Counted from the first letter of the stretch, positions 11,584-23,998 are shown. The stretch: 64,000 bases of DNA from Malania oleifera (GCF_029873635.1 NC_080421.1:1302001-1366000), one strand, 5' to 3'. Notes: a model not told the origin generated them from the sequence alone. Program-made: numbers and translations.

Positions 11584-11724
11584 AATTAAAAACGATAAGA
11601 GATTAAATTAAGTGCAATTATTTTATTGTATTAATTTATCAAATAATAATATATAATTAAAAATGATAAGAGATTAAATTAAGTCCAATTATTTTATTGT
11701 ATTAATTTATCAATAATAATATAT
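11584..11724. repeat. Tandem duplication, about 71-bp units
   Basis: Two copies of an AT-rich unit containing GATAAGAGATTAAATTAAGT, at about 11584-11654 and 11655-11724, differing at a few bases. Confidence 0.75.
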
Positions 11725-11814
11725 AATTAATTTCATTAAAATGTATAATCATATTAAAATTAGGACAACATAATTTACGATGTCATCACATTAACAACGC
11801 TCAAAAAATTCAAG

Positions 11815-12047
11815 GTAGCATATGTGAAATAAAAGTCATAAAACTAAATGCAAAATATTGGCAGATGGGAAAATCTACTAACAGAAATCTCTTGCCTTAT
11901 ACTTTAGATCCTAATAATAAATAAAGATGCCACTGTCATGCCAACATTTCATGTTTCATGTATAGAAAGGCCAGATCACTACAGGAGAGATTCTCAAAGA
12001 TATCACAGACCATAATCAAAGCACTTTTGAAAAAAAGGGATGTGTTT
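11815..12047. repeat. Segmental-duplication unit, copy B (intron part)
   Basis: Homologous to 6366-6620 and 12950-13272, leading into an LTR at 12048. The exon carried by copies A and C is absent here, so the duplicated block is shorter. Confidence 0.6.
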
Positions 12048-12446
12048 TGATGGAGGACTGCTCACAGATAATTTGAGGTAATCATATTCTGTTTGAATAT
12101 TTTAAAATTAGAGATTTTTTAAAATCAGTAATTTAGGTCCTATAGTGGTTTTAGCCAATTTATGGTTATTTCAGATACCTTGGGATTATTTTGTAATTAT
12201 TGGTACTACTTCTAATGTCGTGTATATAAGTACTGCAGTCACCTGTATTGTACATATTGAAACCGGCTGTAGTTTTAATGTAACCCCACTCTCCTGTTCT
12301 ATCTCTATACCCTATATTCCTTCTTCCTCATTCCCCTATCATCTACTCTTCTCCTGGTATTTTCTCTTCTTTTCCCCTATTTTTCCCTAATCTCTTCCAA
12401 CTTATTTTTTTTTCTCTACCTTCCTTCTCTTGGCTGTCCTACATCA
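12048..12446 (+). mobile_element. Solo LTR, full length (399 bp)
   Basis: Runs from TGATGGAGGACTG to CTGTCCTACATCA with the family's CT-rich right half. No PBS follows and no interior is present. The downstream flank (TGCAATGACATCTTTACAA) is shared with the LTR at 13273, so it is part of the segmental duplication. Confidence 0.65.
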
Positions 12447-12507
12447 CACATGCAATGACATCTTTACAACAATAACAACAACAACCAAGCCTTAAGTACA
12501 ATTATTG

Positions 12508-12884
12508 CTTTTGGCATCACAAGTTCTGCTCTTACCTAAGTCTACTTCGGATTTTCTACGAACGTAGACAAGATGCCCATTTGCATTATAACAACCTTGA
12601 GTTCGGTGGCAAGCAGGGTTCACCGGACACTCGGGCGAGGATCTCTTGGTCCCAGAAACCTGATTTTCATCAACAATGGGTCCTCTCTCTTTTGAAAATA
12701 GAGAATTTCCTGTGGCTTTGGGCACCACAATTCTATTGTCATTTTGCAAATTTCTTAATGGTGTCTTCCTTACAGAAACTGGCGATTGTTTATCATGAGG
12801 CAAGCCAGTTTCAGTGCTGCCAAGCCCATATTCGCTGAATTTAGAGTCATTCATTTGTTGGACCATCTCAATATTTGACTTTGC
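12508..12884 (-). pseudogene. Truncated duplicate exon of the unknown plant gene at 5.4-6.3 kb
   Basis: Starts after a conserved acceptor (TTTTTCCAG) and reads MNDSKFSEYGL, KTPLRNLQNDNRIV and NGHLVYVRRKSEVD in frame, clearly homologous to 6288-5572. Homology stops after the CDA residues at about 12508, so roughly the second half of the exon and the downstream exon are missing. Reading frame remains open in what is left, suggesting either recent truncation or chance. Confidence 0.65.
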
Positions 12885-13272
12885 CTGGAAAAATCTAAGA
12901 TATTCAGGATATGCATAGCTGTCATCAGATCCACGCAATTCTTGAACTAAATGAAAAAAGGCAGCATGCGTGAAATAAAAGATATACAACTCAATGCAAA
13001 ATACTGGCAGATGAGAAGGTTTACCAACAAATTGCTTGCATTATTCATTACATCATAATATGTCAATGAAAATGTCGCAGTCATGCCAACCTTTAATGTG
13101 TCATGTACAGAAAGACCAGATTGCTACTGAGGCGATTTTCAATGTGAGATATCACTGACCCATAATCAAAACATTTTTAAAGAAGGATTTGTTAACCACA
13201 TAGATGGAGCACCACTCAAGATATCACTGACCACAATCAAGACATTTTTAAAGACAGTTTTGTTAAACACGT
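12885..13272. repeat. Segmental-duplication unit, copy C (intron part)
   Basis: Same intron homology as copies A and B, ending at an LTR. A second short copy of the ATATCACTGACC...ATTTTTAAAGA segment occurs at 13216-13262, so a small extra duplication is present. Confidence 0.55.
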
Positions 13273-13686
13273 TGATGGAGGACTGCTCACGGATAATTCG
13301 AGGCAAAAATATTCTGTTTGAAGATTTTAAAATTTGAGATTTTGTTAGAAATAAGTAAATCTAGGTATTTTAGGAGTTTTAGCTAATGTGGGGCTATTTT
13401 CAATATTTTAGATATTTTCAGTTTATTTTATAATTACCCATTTTATTTTTAATGGGTGTACAAGTATTGTACAAAGTTTGTGCATTGCATAATAGAATTG
13501 AGCTGTATTTTTCAATCTAACTACCCTTTTCCTGTTCTCTCAACCTCTATCTCCTACGTGCCTTCTTCTTCCTAATTCCCCTAGCTTTTTCTTCTCCTTG
13601 TATTCTCTCTCTTTTCCCCTGTTTCTTTCTTTAATCTCCTCTATTTCTTCTCCCTACCTTCCTTCTCTTGGCTGTCCAAAATCGCA
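13273..13686 (+). mobile_element. Solo LTR (414 bp), copy C
   Basis: Begins TGATGGAGGACTG and ends CTGTCCAAAATCGCA, a mutated form of the family end. Shares both flanks with 12048-12446. Confidence 0.6.
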
Positions 13687-13807
13687 CTTGCAATGATATC
13701 TTTACAAAACAACAGCAACAACAACAATCGAATGTTGAGTCCCAATAGGTGGAGTTGGTTACATGAATCCTCTCTAGATCATGGTATAAGAAATTGAGGA
13801 GTAACAG

Positions 13808-13830
13808 AGAGAGAGAGAGAGAGAGAGAGG
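13808..13830. repeat. (AG)n microsatellite
   Basis: Uninterrupted GA/AG dinucleotides. Confidence 0.9.
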
Positions 13831-13953
13831 ATCATAAAATCAGAAATTGAGAGAGACAGAGGATGAATAGATGAAGAGAAGGACAGGAAAAGAGAAGATG
13901 AGTGAGAATGGGAAATGGAGGACTGGAAATCGAAGAATGGTTTGATCCTGGTT

Positions 13954-14460
13954 GGGCTCTGATACCAAATGATGGTAGACAGCATCGTGGAATTGCAACC
14001 ATGAGAGAAAGTGGAAGAAGAAGAAGAAGAAGAAGAAGAAGATACAGATTCAATGGGATGAAATCACACTACTTTCAGGAAATCACACGTATTTCAATTC
14101 AAAATCATCAAAAACTACTCTTACATGGCTTTCACACCTATTTATAAGAAAGCCTAAAGATACAGATTCAATGGGATGAAATCGCACTACTCTCAGGAAA
14201 TCACACGTATTTCAATTCAAAATCATCAAAAACTACTCTTACATGGCTTTCACACCTATTTATAAGAAAGCCTAAATTGCAAGAATCACACATATACCTC
14301 TAAAGATATATAAAATTACAAATGAATCACTAAAACACACATAAATTTCAAATAAAAAACAAGTACATATAATCCTACTACTAATTAAACCTATTACACA
14401 AACTAAATTAATTAATTAAACACAGCCCTTGATCCAGTTCTTCTAAATTAGTCTCCAACA
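13954..14460 (-). mobile_element. LTR plus PBS of a minus-strand retrotransposon
   Basis: GGCTCTGATACCAAA at about 13955-13969 is the complement of the Met-tRNA PBS TTTGGTATCAGAGCC. Immediately right, TGATGGTAGACAGC...GTCTCCAACA (13970-14460) is an LTR read on the minus strand (TGTTGGAGAC...CATCA). Little or no interior remains on the left. The LTR carries an AAG/AGA microsatellite near 14018-14040 and a tandem duplication. Similar LTR-plus-PBS junctions occur at 33422-33864. Confidence 0.6.
14041..14273. repeat. 118-bp tandem duplication inside an LTR
   Basis: GATACAGATTCAATGGGATG begins two nearly identical units at 14041 and 14159. They differ at only a few bases, so the duplication is younger than the LTR. 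Confidence 0.9.
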
Positions 14461-15110
14461 AGGGTCTACACATGGTTCGGCGACTTGTCCTACATCACAT
14501 AGCCCATGTGAATACAGACTTTGAGGAATCGATGGAATTGATGCAGGCAATACATGCATTATAGTTGTAGCTATGAGGGAGCATTGCGCAGTTGTGTTAC
14601 AATTTTTTTTTAAAAAAATGAAGTAATATAAAGTAAAGGTATGTTGGCGGTGATAAAACAGAAAAAGTGTGAAGATGCAGATTACTGTTTTCAATGTTTT
14701 AATGCATTGAAAATTGAGATAATTTACTTTGACTAAAGAACACACCAGAATTAATGCTGAACCCAGCAATTCAAATGACGCTTAAGGGCCCTATCCTACA
14801 TTTACACACACACACCCCCAACTCCTATGCATTCCTACACAGCGGCACCCCTAACACAGTATCTATTAGGAGACATTACAATGAAGATGACAACCTTGCT
14901 ACTTCTCAGATCCCTTTTCATCCCTTCCCTTTACAATTGCAGTAAAATTGTCCGCCGATGTCGCACCAGCTCCGGTGCTAGACTATGACAAACAGCTTTG
15001 TTCAGAAAACCAAAAATAAATATTATATCGTGCTGATTATGCATAGGAGCAATTCCGGCTCTTCGAACTAGGGTGTTCCCTTGACATTTTCACCAGTGAC
15101 TCAGTGCACA

Positions 15111-15270
15111 TTAAGAAATCTGTCGTTCTTGTGTCAACAGATCACAACATGCATCAAGTTCTCGGCAGAAACCACGAGCACAGAGTGTACTGTGTGGAAG
15201 CAATACAAGTGTCTCTCCAGAGTTCACGTGTTCTGCATATACAACCATTGAACTCTGTAGGCTGATGCGT
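15111..15270 (-). other. Possible C-terminal exon of an unidentified gene
   Basis: Minus-strand reading after an acceptor-like CAG gives a Cys-containing stretch with HVNSGETLVLLP and LDACCDLLTQER, then a stop at about 15111. The following minus-strand sequence is less AT-rich than its surroundings and could be a 3' UTR. No upstream exon was found in 15.3-16.5 kb. It may be a gene relic; the family is unknown. Confidence 0.25.
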
Positions 15271-15329
15271 ATTTTGCATGCACAAAGGTAGGATGCGGTG
15301 GGCTGAAGCCGAAATTGAGTTTTCATTAC

Positions 15330-16560
15330 TTGTCTATCATTTTACTATAAAAAATTTGAATTGAAATCAAGTTACTTGATTTCGTTTCAATTTATACATT
15401 TTTTTAAATAAAATTTCGAATGAAAATCAAGTAATCATTAGTCAACTTCGCTTTAGGAACTAAAGAAATGGTTACTTTCTCAACAACATAATTCTATGAA
15501 ATATTTTCGAAACAACACTATTTTGGGAGATATTAGATTAAAATATAGGGAAGGAAGGAAGAATAAAATTGCCACAAATAATATAAAAATGGATTGAGAT
15601 AGAATAAAATAAAATTTTGGCTCTTCTTTTTCTTCAAGAAAAATAAGTGTAATACAATCAAATCTAGCAAAGTAACAAATTGATGAAGAAAATGCTAGAT
15701 TATCGAATAAAAAATGATCAAAAAAACAAAATAGATCAAAAACAATTAAAAAAAAAAAAATTTGAACCAAATTAATTGATCATAGTCATTCAAACAAAGG
15801 TTGATGATTGAAGATACAGGCCAAACTCAATACCACAACATTTTTATGACCTGAAGACCGTAAACAGATATTAGTTTCATAATTTCATGACTAGAAACAT
15901 ATTCTTAATCAGTCTTCCAATTTAGTCATTGCCATGCTCATGAGAGAACCCTCGCCAATGTCTTTTATAGTTTAGAGATATTGAGATCTTGTAGCACAAA
16001 ACTAAAGATTACCGCACAAATTCTCCCTGCCTATCTAGGAAGGACAATGAAAAAGCTTAATAAATGCAGCCATTTAAAGCCTTTTTTTTGGAATTTCATC
16101 CTGTCAACTTTTCCTAAATAAACAAATTTTCAATAGATCACAATAGATGAAATTTATTGTTTTTTTCCTTTTTTAACAATGGAACATAAATGAATTTCCA
16201 TTAAACATTAAGTAAGAAATATTACATGTTAGAATGAAGGAACTAGGAAATTGCATCTATAAACAAGTAACTACAACTAAATTCTGACATAGCAGAGCCA
16301 AAGAAGTTCAAAGTTTTGAGACACCTATACGCCATGCACTAACTTCAGTTGCTTTTCTAGGTGGGCAAACTTATCTTAAAAATAGAAAATGGTAAAGAAC
16401 ATACATTATTTAGAGTCATCCATACCAAACGTGTAAATACCAAATGTGTAAAATACCCAAGCACATTTTTTCTTCTTTCTCCTACTAGCTACTCCTTGCA
16501 CTTGTCCTATTCTACTAATGATAATATTTTGAAATCAGCCTAGAATTTGCATTCATCACA
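15330..16560. other. AT-rich intergenic DNA, nothing recognised
   Basis: No domains, repeats with clear ends, or RNA genes seen on either strand. Confidence 0.4.
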
Positions 16561-16569
16561 TGATGGTAT

Positions 16570-18020
16570 ATTCAATTGAGACCTAGTGGTGGAGAGAGTG
16601 GGGAATAGGTTGGGGGGTGGACAAGAGCTTACCTGTCTTTAGGAGGTCGCATCACCCACAGAAATGCAGCTCTTTCTAATATATCTGTATAAATTCTTTC
16701 CCTTCTCAAAATTCCAATTGAGTTTGTGGAGACTTTGAAGAGGATTATAAGGAATTTTTTATTGTCAGGGGTTGGGGAGGGTAAGATAGATCATCTAGTT
16801 AGCTAGGGTAGGATTAGAAGACCTAAGTAAGAAGGGGATTTGGGGCTCGAGAACATGGAGTCTAAAAACATTTTGCTAGTTGGAAAATGGCTTTAGCCCT
16901 TGAGGTTGACTCCCTTTGGCACATGGTAATTAGATTTAGAAGTAAATATGGTCTGCATCAGAATGGGTGGGATACCAAGAACGTGGTTGTGCTTCTCATG
17001 CTACTCCTTGGAAATTCATTTCTCAAACAGCGCATTATTTTACCCTCTTCCTCATTTTCAAGTTGGTAATGGAAACAAGATTTGTTCTTGGGAAGAAATC
17101 TAGATGGTGAGATCCCATTAGATGTACCCTGTCTTTTTAGATTGTAGAGGTCACACAATTCTCCAATTATTTAACTCTACAATTTGGAAGGTGGCTCTCT
17201 CTTAGGGCTCTTCACTTTTTTACGAATCTCAATGAGAGAGAGGTTGATCATTTAACCATTTTATTGAGAGTACTAGAATTTTTTTCGCCTATAGTGAGAG
17301 ATGACTAAAGGATTTGGGTAGGGGATTCCTTTGGTTCCTTTTCCACTAAATGTCTTTTCCCTCAACTTATGAAATCCTCTAGTCCATGTACTTTTCCTTT
17401 GAATAATTTTATCTAGAAGGCAAAGGTTCCTTTCAAAACTAAATCTCACTTGGACTTTGGTGCTTTATCAGCATAATACCAATGATTTGTTGCAGAAAAG
17501 GAGGCCTCACAAAGCTATAAGTCCAGATATATGTATCATGAGCCATGACACAGATGAACCTATCGACCATCTGGCCCAACATCAAAGGATGGCTAAGCAG
17601 CTTTGGTTTTTGTTGTTTTCAATCTTTGGTGAGGCTATGGTTTTCCCAAGGACAGTTGAAGCTTTTCCAAAAGTGCATTACAAGGTCTTGAGAGAAAGAA
17701 GGGATGGAGGATCCTTTAGATATGTACTATCTTTGCTCTCCTTTGGACTCTTTGGACAAGAAGGAACTCATGGATTTTTAATGGCAAATCAAACCCTCTT
17801 GCATCCTTTGGGATAGAGTGGTTTTCATGTTTTTGGACTCATTTCTTTTGGGTTTTTCTGAGGTCTAATTTTGTCAAATCTACAAAGAGAAAGTAGGGGA
17901 GCATTATTGTAATCATATTGTTTTTTTCATTTCCTTAGGAGGATTCTTTTTCCTCCATCTTGATGTAAATTCTTCTCTTTCTTGTTAATGAATTTCTTTT
18001 TCTATAAAAAATTATTTAAA
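16570..18020 (+). mobile_element. 5'-truncated L1-type LINE relic
   Basis: Plus-strand frames broken by stops show LSLGGRITH, LGLENMESKNILLVGKW, DSLWHMVIRF and HNTNDLLQKRRPHKAISPDIC. These are in the order of the RT thumb to zinc-binding region of plant L1 ORF2, and parallel the LINE at 2289-4669. It ends with a Pol II-like 3' region and a short A/T tail near 18005-18020. Confidence 0.65.
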
Positions 18021-18495
18021 AAAACAAAACTGGCATATACGTAACAATCCAACACTCCAACCCAATATTTTTTTAATAAGAAAAGAAGGTATATTAGATA
18101 GAGAAAGAGAAATTACAACTAAATAGGACAAGAAGTTCACCCCCATAAAAATAAAATAAAATAAAATAAATAACACAAAAAAAATTAATAATTAAACAAG
18201 GAAACCCCCTCTTCAATCCTTTTCCTTCATAATTCACTGAAGACTTCAAGTTAGCTATTCCCTTTGACCTTTTTAGCTCTACTTTTACACCCATCAAAAT
18301 GCACTTCATTTCACAAAACTTTAATCCAATTTATCCATGAGATCATGAACTTCTAAATCCTTCCTTGAAATCTCCTCCATTGGTGTTGGTAAAATATCAT
18401 CCTTGCATTGCATCTCATTGAACCAAATCATCGTTTTCAAATATAGAGACCCCTTCCAATCCTTCCAAAGAGGATGGATGAACGTATGGCAAATT
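18021..18495. other. Short AT-rich spacer, nothing recognised
   Basis: Contains an (AAAAT)n-like simple run near 18149-18170 and no coding signal. Confidence 0.35.
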
Positions 18496-18497
18496 AT

Positions 18498-19628
18498 AGG
18501 GGTGTGCAATTGGTCAGTTCGGCCAATTCAGCCAATTAACCGAACTAACCGAATTATTTCGGTTAACTCCATCCCATAACCGAACTGACCAAATTGGTCC
18601 ATGTAACCGAACCGTACCTGACCGAACCGAATTATTGGATAATTCAGTTAATCAAATTTAACCGAATAAAAAATAAAATTAATTATGAGAAAAAATTTCA
18701 TCTAGGTTATTGGTAAGAGCAGGGAAGAACCGAAGAAGAAGAGAATAGGGCACTGGACTTTGGGTACAACAAAAGTAAGAAAACCCAAATATGAAAAAAA
18801 ATTAAAAAAGAACAAAACTCAAATTCAATGAACATTCAAACAAATATGAACAAAGAACACAAAGAAACCCATTTTAAAGAGGGAGACTGATCAACATAAA
18901 CATAATAATTTGGAGGAAATATTCTCTCATACATTTAATCAAACACATTGTGCTCATCTTAGGGTATTGTAAAATTTCAATAAACATCAAAATGCAAAGA
19001 CTTTTGAGTTTTGAACACAACGGAAAAACGAAAAACCTGAAGGACGGAAGGTCCGAATAAGAACTGCGAGTCTGCGAGAGTGCGAGCTGCGAAGTTGGGA
19101 AGGAAGCCGAAGTCCGAAGGGGAAGACTTGATCTGCCATTTTGGAATAGAAGGTTTGAACTCACCGTCACCGATTGTGTGCAAACTGCGAAGTGGGAAGG
19201 GAACTGGGAAGAGAAGGTGAAGATGAAGGGAACTGGGACTGGGACTGGGACTAGGAGTGAGGCTGTGAGGGAGTGCCAGCTGCTGACGAAGTTGCGACTT
19301 GCGAACTGCGAACTTGGGAAGGGAAGAGGTAAATAGGAAATTGGGTTTTAGGAATGGCCAAATCCCAAATGGAACCTAGCGCCCAACCTAACCTAAAAAT
19401 TAAAATCATAAATCATATAATTTAATAATTTATATTTAATTATTAATTAATTAAAAATTTCAGTAATTTGGTTAATCGAAATACAAATAACCTATAACTG
19501 AACCAAAAACCGAATACCCGAAATTACCTCATTCTAAAACCGAACTAAACCGAACGATAAATTACCCGAACCAAACCGACCAAACTCGAACAGTTAATTC
19601 GGTTAAAATTGAATTATACTCACCCCTA
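18498..19628. mobile_element. Non-autonomous hAT-like transposon
   Basis: Ends are TAGGGGTGTGCAATTGG on the left and, inverted, TAGGGGTGAGTATAATTC on the right. Both subterminal regions are packed with CGGTTAACCGAA-like words in opposite orientations, a known style of plant hAT ends. The interior (19010-19340) is GC-richer with repeated GCGAA/CTGCGA words and no transposase. An identical 8-bp TSD was not found. Confidence 0.55.
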
Positions 19629-20285
19629 CTAGAACATAAATATATCCACACGGTTCACTAATTTTATCCAACAATAAACTCCCACCACAATCAAACTCAC
19701 TTAGACCATCGCTTTCACTATCTGATAAATCCCCCCATTTCAATACCTACTTTCCTTTGCTAAACCCGTCAAACAAATTTCCCATCCTTTTCTTAGGACT
19801 TATGTCTTCCACAATACCTAACTCTCCTTCTAAATTCCTATTTAAAATCTTTGACACAACCTCACTAGAGTGCTTTGCCTCATCTTTGAACAATTTTTTT
19901 CATTCCCAATATTAAATTGGCATTTACTATACACTCAAAATGCTCTATTAAAGTAATAACTGAGTTCAACACTAAGTTTGTAATTCATGGTTCCTACTCC
20001 TATGCAGATTTCAGCAAAGTAGTAACTTAAGTTCAAGCCAATCACCAACCTAGAAGCCTAGCAAAACCAAAAATTAGGATTTTTGGTGTTTACTGGTGCC
20101 TCACTCAAGTTGTGGGACCACCATTTTGAAATAGAAAAAGTCAAAGTTGTTAGAGGGTTTCTGTGGCAAACTTGCAAGGGATGTAGTTGGTTTAGTTCCA
20201 TTGGTTTTCATCAACATTGTTTACCTAAACAAAAATATTCAGCTTCTGAAGCATGCGAAGTTATAAACCAAACTCAAACAAAATC
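19629..20285. other. Intergenic DNA, nothing recognised
   Basis: A 68-codon plus-strand ORF (20083-20289) is present but shows no family signature and abuts the plastid insertion. Confidence 0.3.
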
Positions 20286-20861
20286 ATAACTATAATGATC
20301 CTATAGTAGTGAAATTCTTTGTTGGGTGAGTTCCAACCCGCACGAAAAGTGTAAGCCGCATAACAATCTTGGCACTGTCTCAAAGAGAGGCTCGGTGAAA
20401 TAGACGCATCTATGAAAATGTGGATTCCCTGCACTTGGACAAAAAGACCCTATGAACCTTCATTGTTCCCTATGATTGGCTTTCCGCCTTTCTTGTGCAG
20501 CTTTGGTGGAGGGCGAAGAAGGCCTCTTTCTGAGAGGGGGGGGCCTGCACCATCAGTGAGATAACACCCTTGAAGAGATAAAATTCTAAACTCATGTAAG
20601 AACCCACAGGCCAAGGAACAATCTCACATAGACAGTTTGTGGGGCGGCCTTTCAAAAGATAACGGAGGCACACAAAGGTTTCCTTGAGCTGGACGGGGAT
20701 TGGCCCTTGAGTGTAAAGGCAGAAGGAAGCTTGACTGCTAGATTCACCCATCAGATAGGGATGAAAGCCGGCCTTAGTAATACAACGATGTCAAGTGAAA
20801 GGGTCTTCGTTCAATTGATAAAAGTTCATTTAGGGATAACAGGTTGATCTTCCCAATAGCC
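20286..20861 (+). pseudogene. NUPT: decayed plastid 23S rRNA fragment (domain IV-V region)
   Basis: The segment follows chloroplast 23S rRNA from the conserved AACTATAA...CCTA region through GACAAAAAGACCCTATGAA, TTGGCTTTCCGCC, GGAGGCACACAAAGG and TAGGGATAACAGGTTGATCT. Plastid-specific stretches (for example the GGCGAAGAAGGCC helix) distinguish it from mitochondrial 26S and cytosolic 25S. Most differences from the remembered plastid sequence are C-to-T or G-to-A transitions, as expected for methylated, non-functional nuclear insertions. About 575 bp, with no flanking plastid sequence at either end. Not a working rRNA gene. Confidence 0.85.
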
Positions 20862-21184
20862 CAAAACTCAGTTTGCATTGGTTCTTTGTGGTTGGTTTGA
20901 GCCTGAAAATGGCGCAGGCATGCACACAAACTGAACTAGTTAACCTGTAAACACAACCTAATCCTCCCAGTTTTCAGTGTATCTTCCCAACCCAATTCAT
21001 CCCCAACCCGAGTCATTAACGGATTTACCCAAATTAAAATAACTTCGATTAGAAAATATAACAACACTGTCATTTTGCCAACATAAAAACGACTAGTGCA
21101 ACACTGTCAACACAAGCACTGGAAATTATCAATCTAGTCACATTCCCAAAGAAAATAAGAAATTAAAAAAAAAATTAGATGTTT
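20862..21184. other. Spacer, nothing recognised
   Basis: Mixed-composition DNA between the plastid insertion and a CpG-rich patch; no feature supported. Confidence 0.3.
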
Positions 21185-21480
21185 GATGAAGAAAAATTGA
21201 AACCTGCAAATCCCCAAGAGCCAAGGCAGGCGACTGTCGACCGTTGCTGGTAATGGAGGTGATGGTAGTGGAAGCCTGAATGTGAATTGGCGCTCTTCAC
21301 CGTGGGAGCCTCGTGGCTGCCGACTGGCGACTGCCGGAGCCTCGTAGGCTGAACAGGCGGTGGCGTACGAAAGCAAGGGTTTCCGCGGCGGAACAAACGG
21401 TTTGGCAGGAGCCGGTGCTGCGATTTCCTATGGGTTGAGTGAAAAGATAAGGGCGTCCACGCTCCGCGCGACACACCCAA
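21185..21480 (-). other. CpG-rich island, possible orphan first exon or promoter
   Basis: About 300 bp of GC/CpG-rich DNA in AT-rich surroundings. The minus strand has an open frame from 21480 rich in Arg, Pro and Ser, and a donor-like GCAG|GTTTCA near 21207. This resembles a plant gene's first exon or 5' UTR, but no downstream exon could be linked to it. It may be a relic of a gene, or of a gene fragment captured by a transposon. Confidence 0.3.
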
Positions 21481-23997
21481 TCTTTTCTTATTTTAATTTT
21501 TTTATTTTAAATTTTTCAAAAAATAATTATAGAAAATATTTCTATCTATATCTATTATTTAAAAATTTTAATACCTATGAGAGGACACTGCAATGAAAAA
21601 AAAAACTTAAAACCTAGGAGAGGACATGACAATGAAAAAAAAATATTCACGTAGCATCCGAACTTCTCTTACTTTAATCCATAGCATGATAACTTAAAAA
21701 GAAATCTTTGAAATGAAGTTTGGTGGACAAAGGAAGCAACACGCGCGCGTTAGTAATTAAGGTTGCAATATGTCTTTATCAAGAGTCTTCGAGCATCCTT
21801 ATTCTTATTTATATTAAAGTTTAGTTTAATGGATTGAAGTGGCAACGTGTGTCGGTAAGTGAAGTCGTAAAATATGTAAAGTTCAATTTGATGGATTGAA
21901 GTGGCACCATATGTCAATAAGTAAAGTTGTAACTTATGTGTCTTTGTTAAGATTAATTGTAGATTCCTTTAATATGTATAATAAAGTGGAATCCGTGAAC
22001 TAAGAAGGCAATATGTATCAGTAAACGAGATTGTGATGTACTTTGTCGAGATTGGTCATTTATCCTTTCTAATGTTATAAATTCATAAAAAGAAAGTTAA
22101 AGTTGAGTTATGAGCCAACACTTTTAACCCATCTAAGATTTTTCATTCCATAAATTAATAAAAAAAAATTATAACCCCATAGCATTTTAATTCATAATCT
22201 AGCAAAAACATTTGGTTAGGGCTTGAAAAAAATCAGATCAATACAAGGACGCAATTATTTGGTAGGAAATTAATTCGCAAACAAAAAGTGCATTTCGTAA
22301 ATGAAAAAAAAAATCATAAAAAATCACAATTAAAAATAAGCATGCATTTCTTAATAAAATTAAAAATATATATGATCTCTACTATCAATTAAAGGAACCC
22401 TAAAAGGTTTTCAATCATTTTAAATTTCAGTTATCCTTCCTAAAATGTCCTTAATTTTAGATTTACTTTTCTAATTAAAATATTTACAAATCACGAATGT
22501 ATAGGTAATTTAATAAATTAAAATTTATTTTAAAATTTAAAAAGATCTTTACAACTTTCATTGCTTGTTTAACTCCCAAATATTTGAGGCTGCTTTCTTC
22601 TTCAATCATTTCTTTTTTTGTAAAATTCGTTAAATGCCCCACAAATTTTTCAAATTCTCACGTTAAAAGGAAAAAAATCAATATGCAATATTTTATTTCA
22701 CCGAATAATTTTTAAAAAATCAAACAATCCACCATATCATCATTCAAATTTGTTAAAACTTATCACAATTTTTCAATTCTAATTATGAAACAACCCAACT
22801 CCTCCATTTTCTTTGATGTCCACATCTTATGCTTATCAATAGTAATTCTCAATATGTATATTTTTGTCAAAATATGCCCACAAGGTCCTCCATCCTTCTT
22901 ATATGCACTCGACTTTAAGAATCAAGTATATTTAGAATAAGGTTAATACGATTTTTTTTTTATTTTTTTATAAAAACTACTTGATCAATAGAATTAATTA
23001 CAATTCTTATTTTTCAAACTATACAGTATTAAATATAGTCTTTATTTTCTTAAACAACAAAGAAACAATGAGGAAAAAAGAACTACAACAATCTAACAAG
23101 AACAACGGGTTTGCAACTTGGAACTTATATACCAAAAAAAAATTTATAAACATCAAAGTGATCAATGGTGGTGGCCAGCACTTGTGGTGATTGTACAATA
23201 TATAAAATTTTTTTATTAACATCGAAGTAGTCAATGGTGGTGGCTAGCACTAGCTGTGGTTGTAGAATTCGCCAAAGCTACAATGGAGACAATTGGTAGT
23301 AACGAGTTGTCGAGCACTTGTCGCAAACTCAGGTAACGGTGATGGTAAATACAAAATTTGCATTGAGATATTTTGTAATTGTGAGAAGCACAATTAGATC
23401 GTAAGGCTACTCGTAAGACTTGAGAAGGGATCAATGACTGAGGTGATGCTTTGCTTGGACTGAGAGGGAGAGAGATTGTGCGGATGCCTAGCAAAAGCAA
23501 CAGGGCATACATTTTCTAATAAATTGGTAATCTGCTTATAATATACACAGCCTATGACTCTTTCATTACTCACAAATTTCCCTCCATTTTTCTTCATTGC
23601 TACTCTTACCCACAACCATTTGACCCAAAGCTACTACACCAACTACAACGCTTATCTGCTCCATTTAATTAAAGAGAGGTGGACGATGGAGGCAAACTCG
23701 AGTTCAATATGTTTCTTTTCTTACAAAATCGGCATTTAGGTTTAAAACATTAACATGAGAATTGAGTTTAAAAATTCACCAAAAACACTAGTTCAGATTC
23801 TTCATCAGATTTTATTTTTGCATGGAGGTATCATTTAACCCTTCCACCTCAGTAACTGCACCTGCAAACCCAATACATGACTATGCTTATACATAGAATA
23901 TGAGTGATAGTCTAAAGGCCATAATCCTCAAGAAATCATAAATATAACAAACATTTCATCCAATACTTAAAAAATCTGTATGTACACGAACGATCAC

Positions 23998-23998
<1 letters not shown>
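21481..23998. other. Long AT-rich intergenic region
   Basis: Only weak, diverged direct repeats are visible (ATGGATTGAAGTGGCA at about 21830 and 21890; TCAATGGTGGTGGC at about 23162 and 23232). Short ORFs lack domain signals. Confidence 0.4.

Noticed and set aside
15111..15326. RING-type E3 ligase C-terminus
   Set aside because: Cys/His spacing does not fit a RING domain, so no function was assigned.
20286..20861. Functional rRNA gene
   Set aside because: Only a fragment, with many transitions and no neighbouring plastid genes; best explained as a NUPT.
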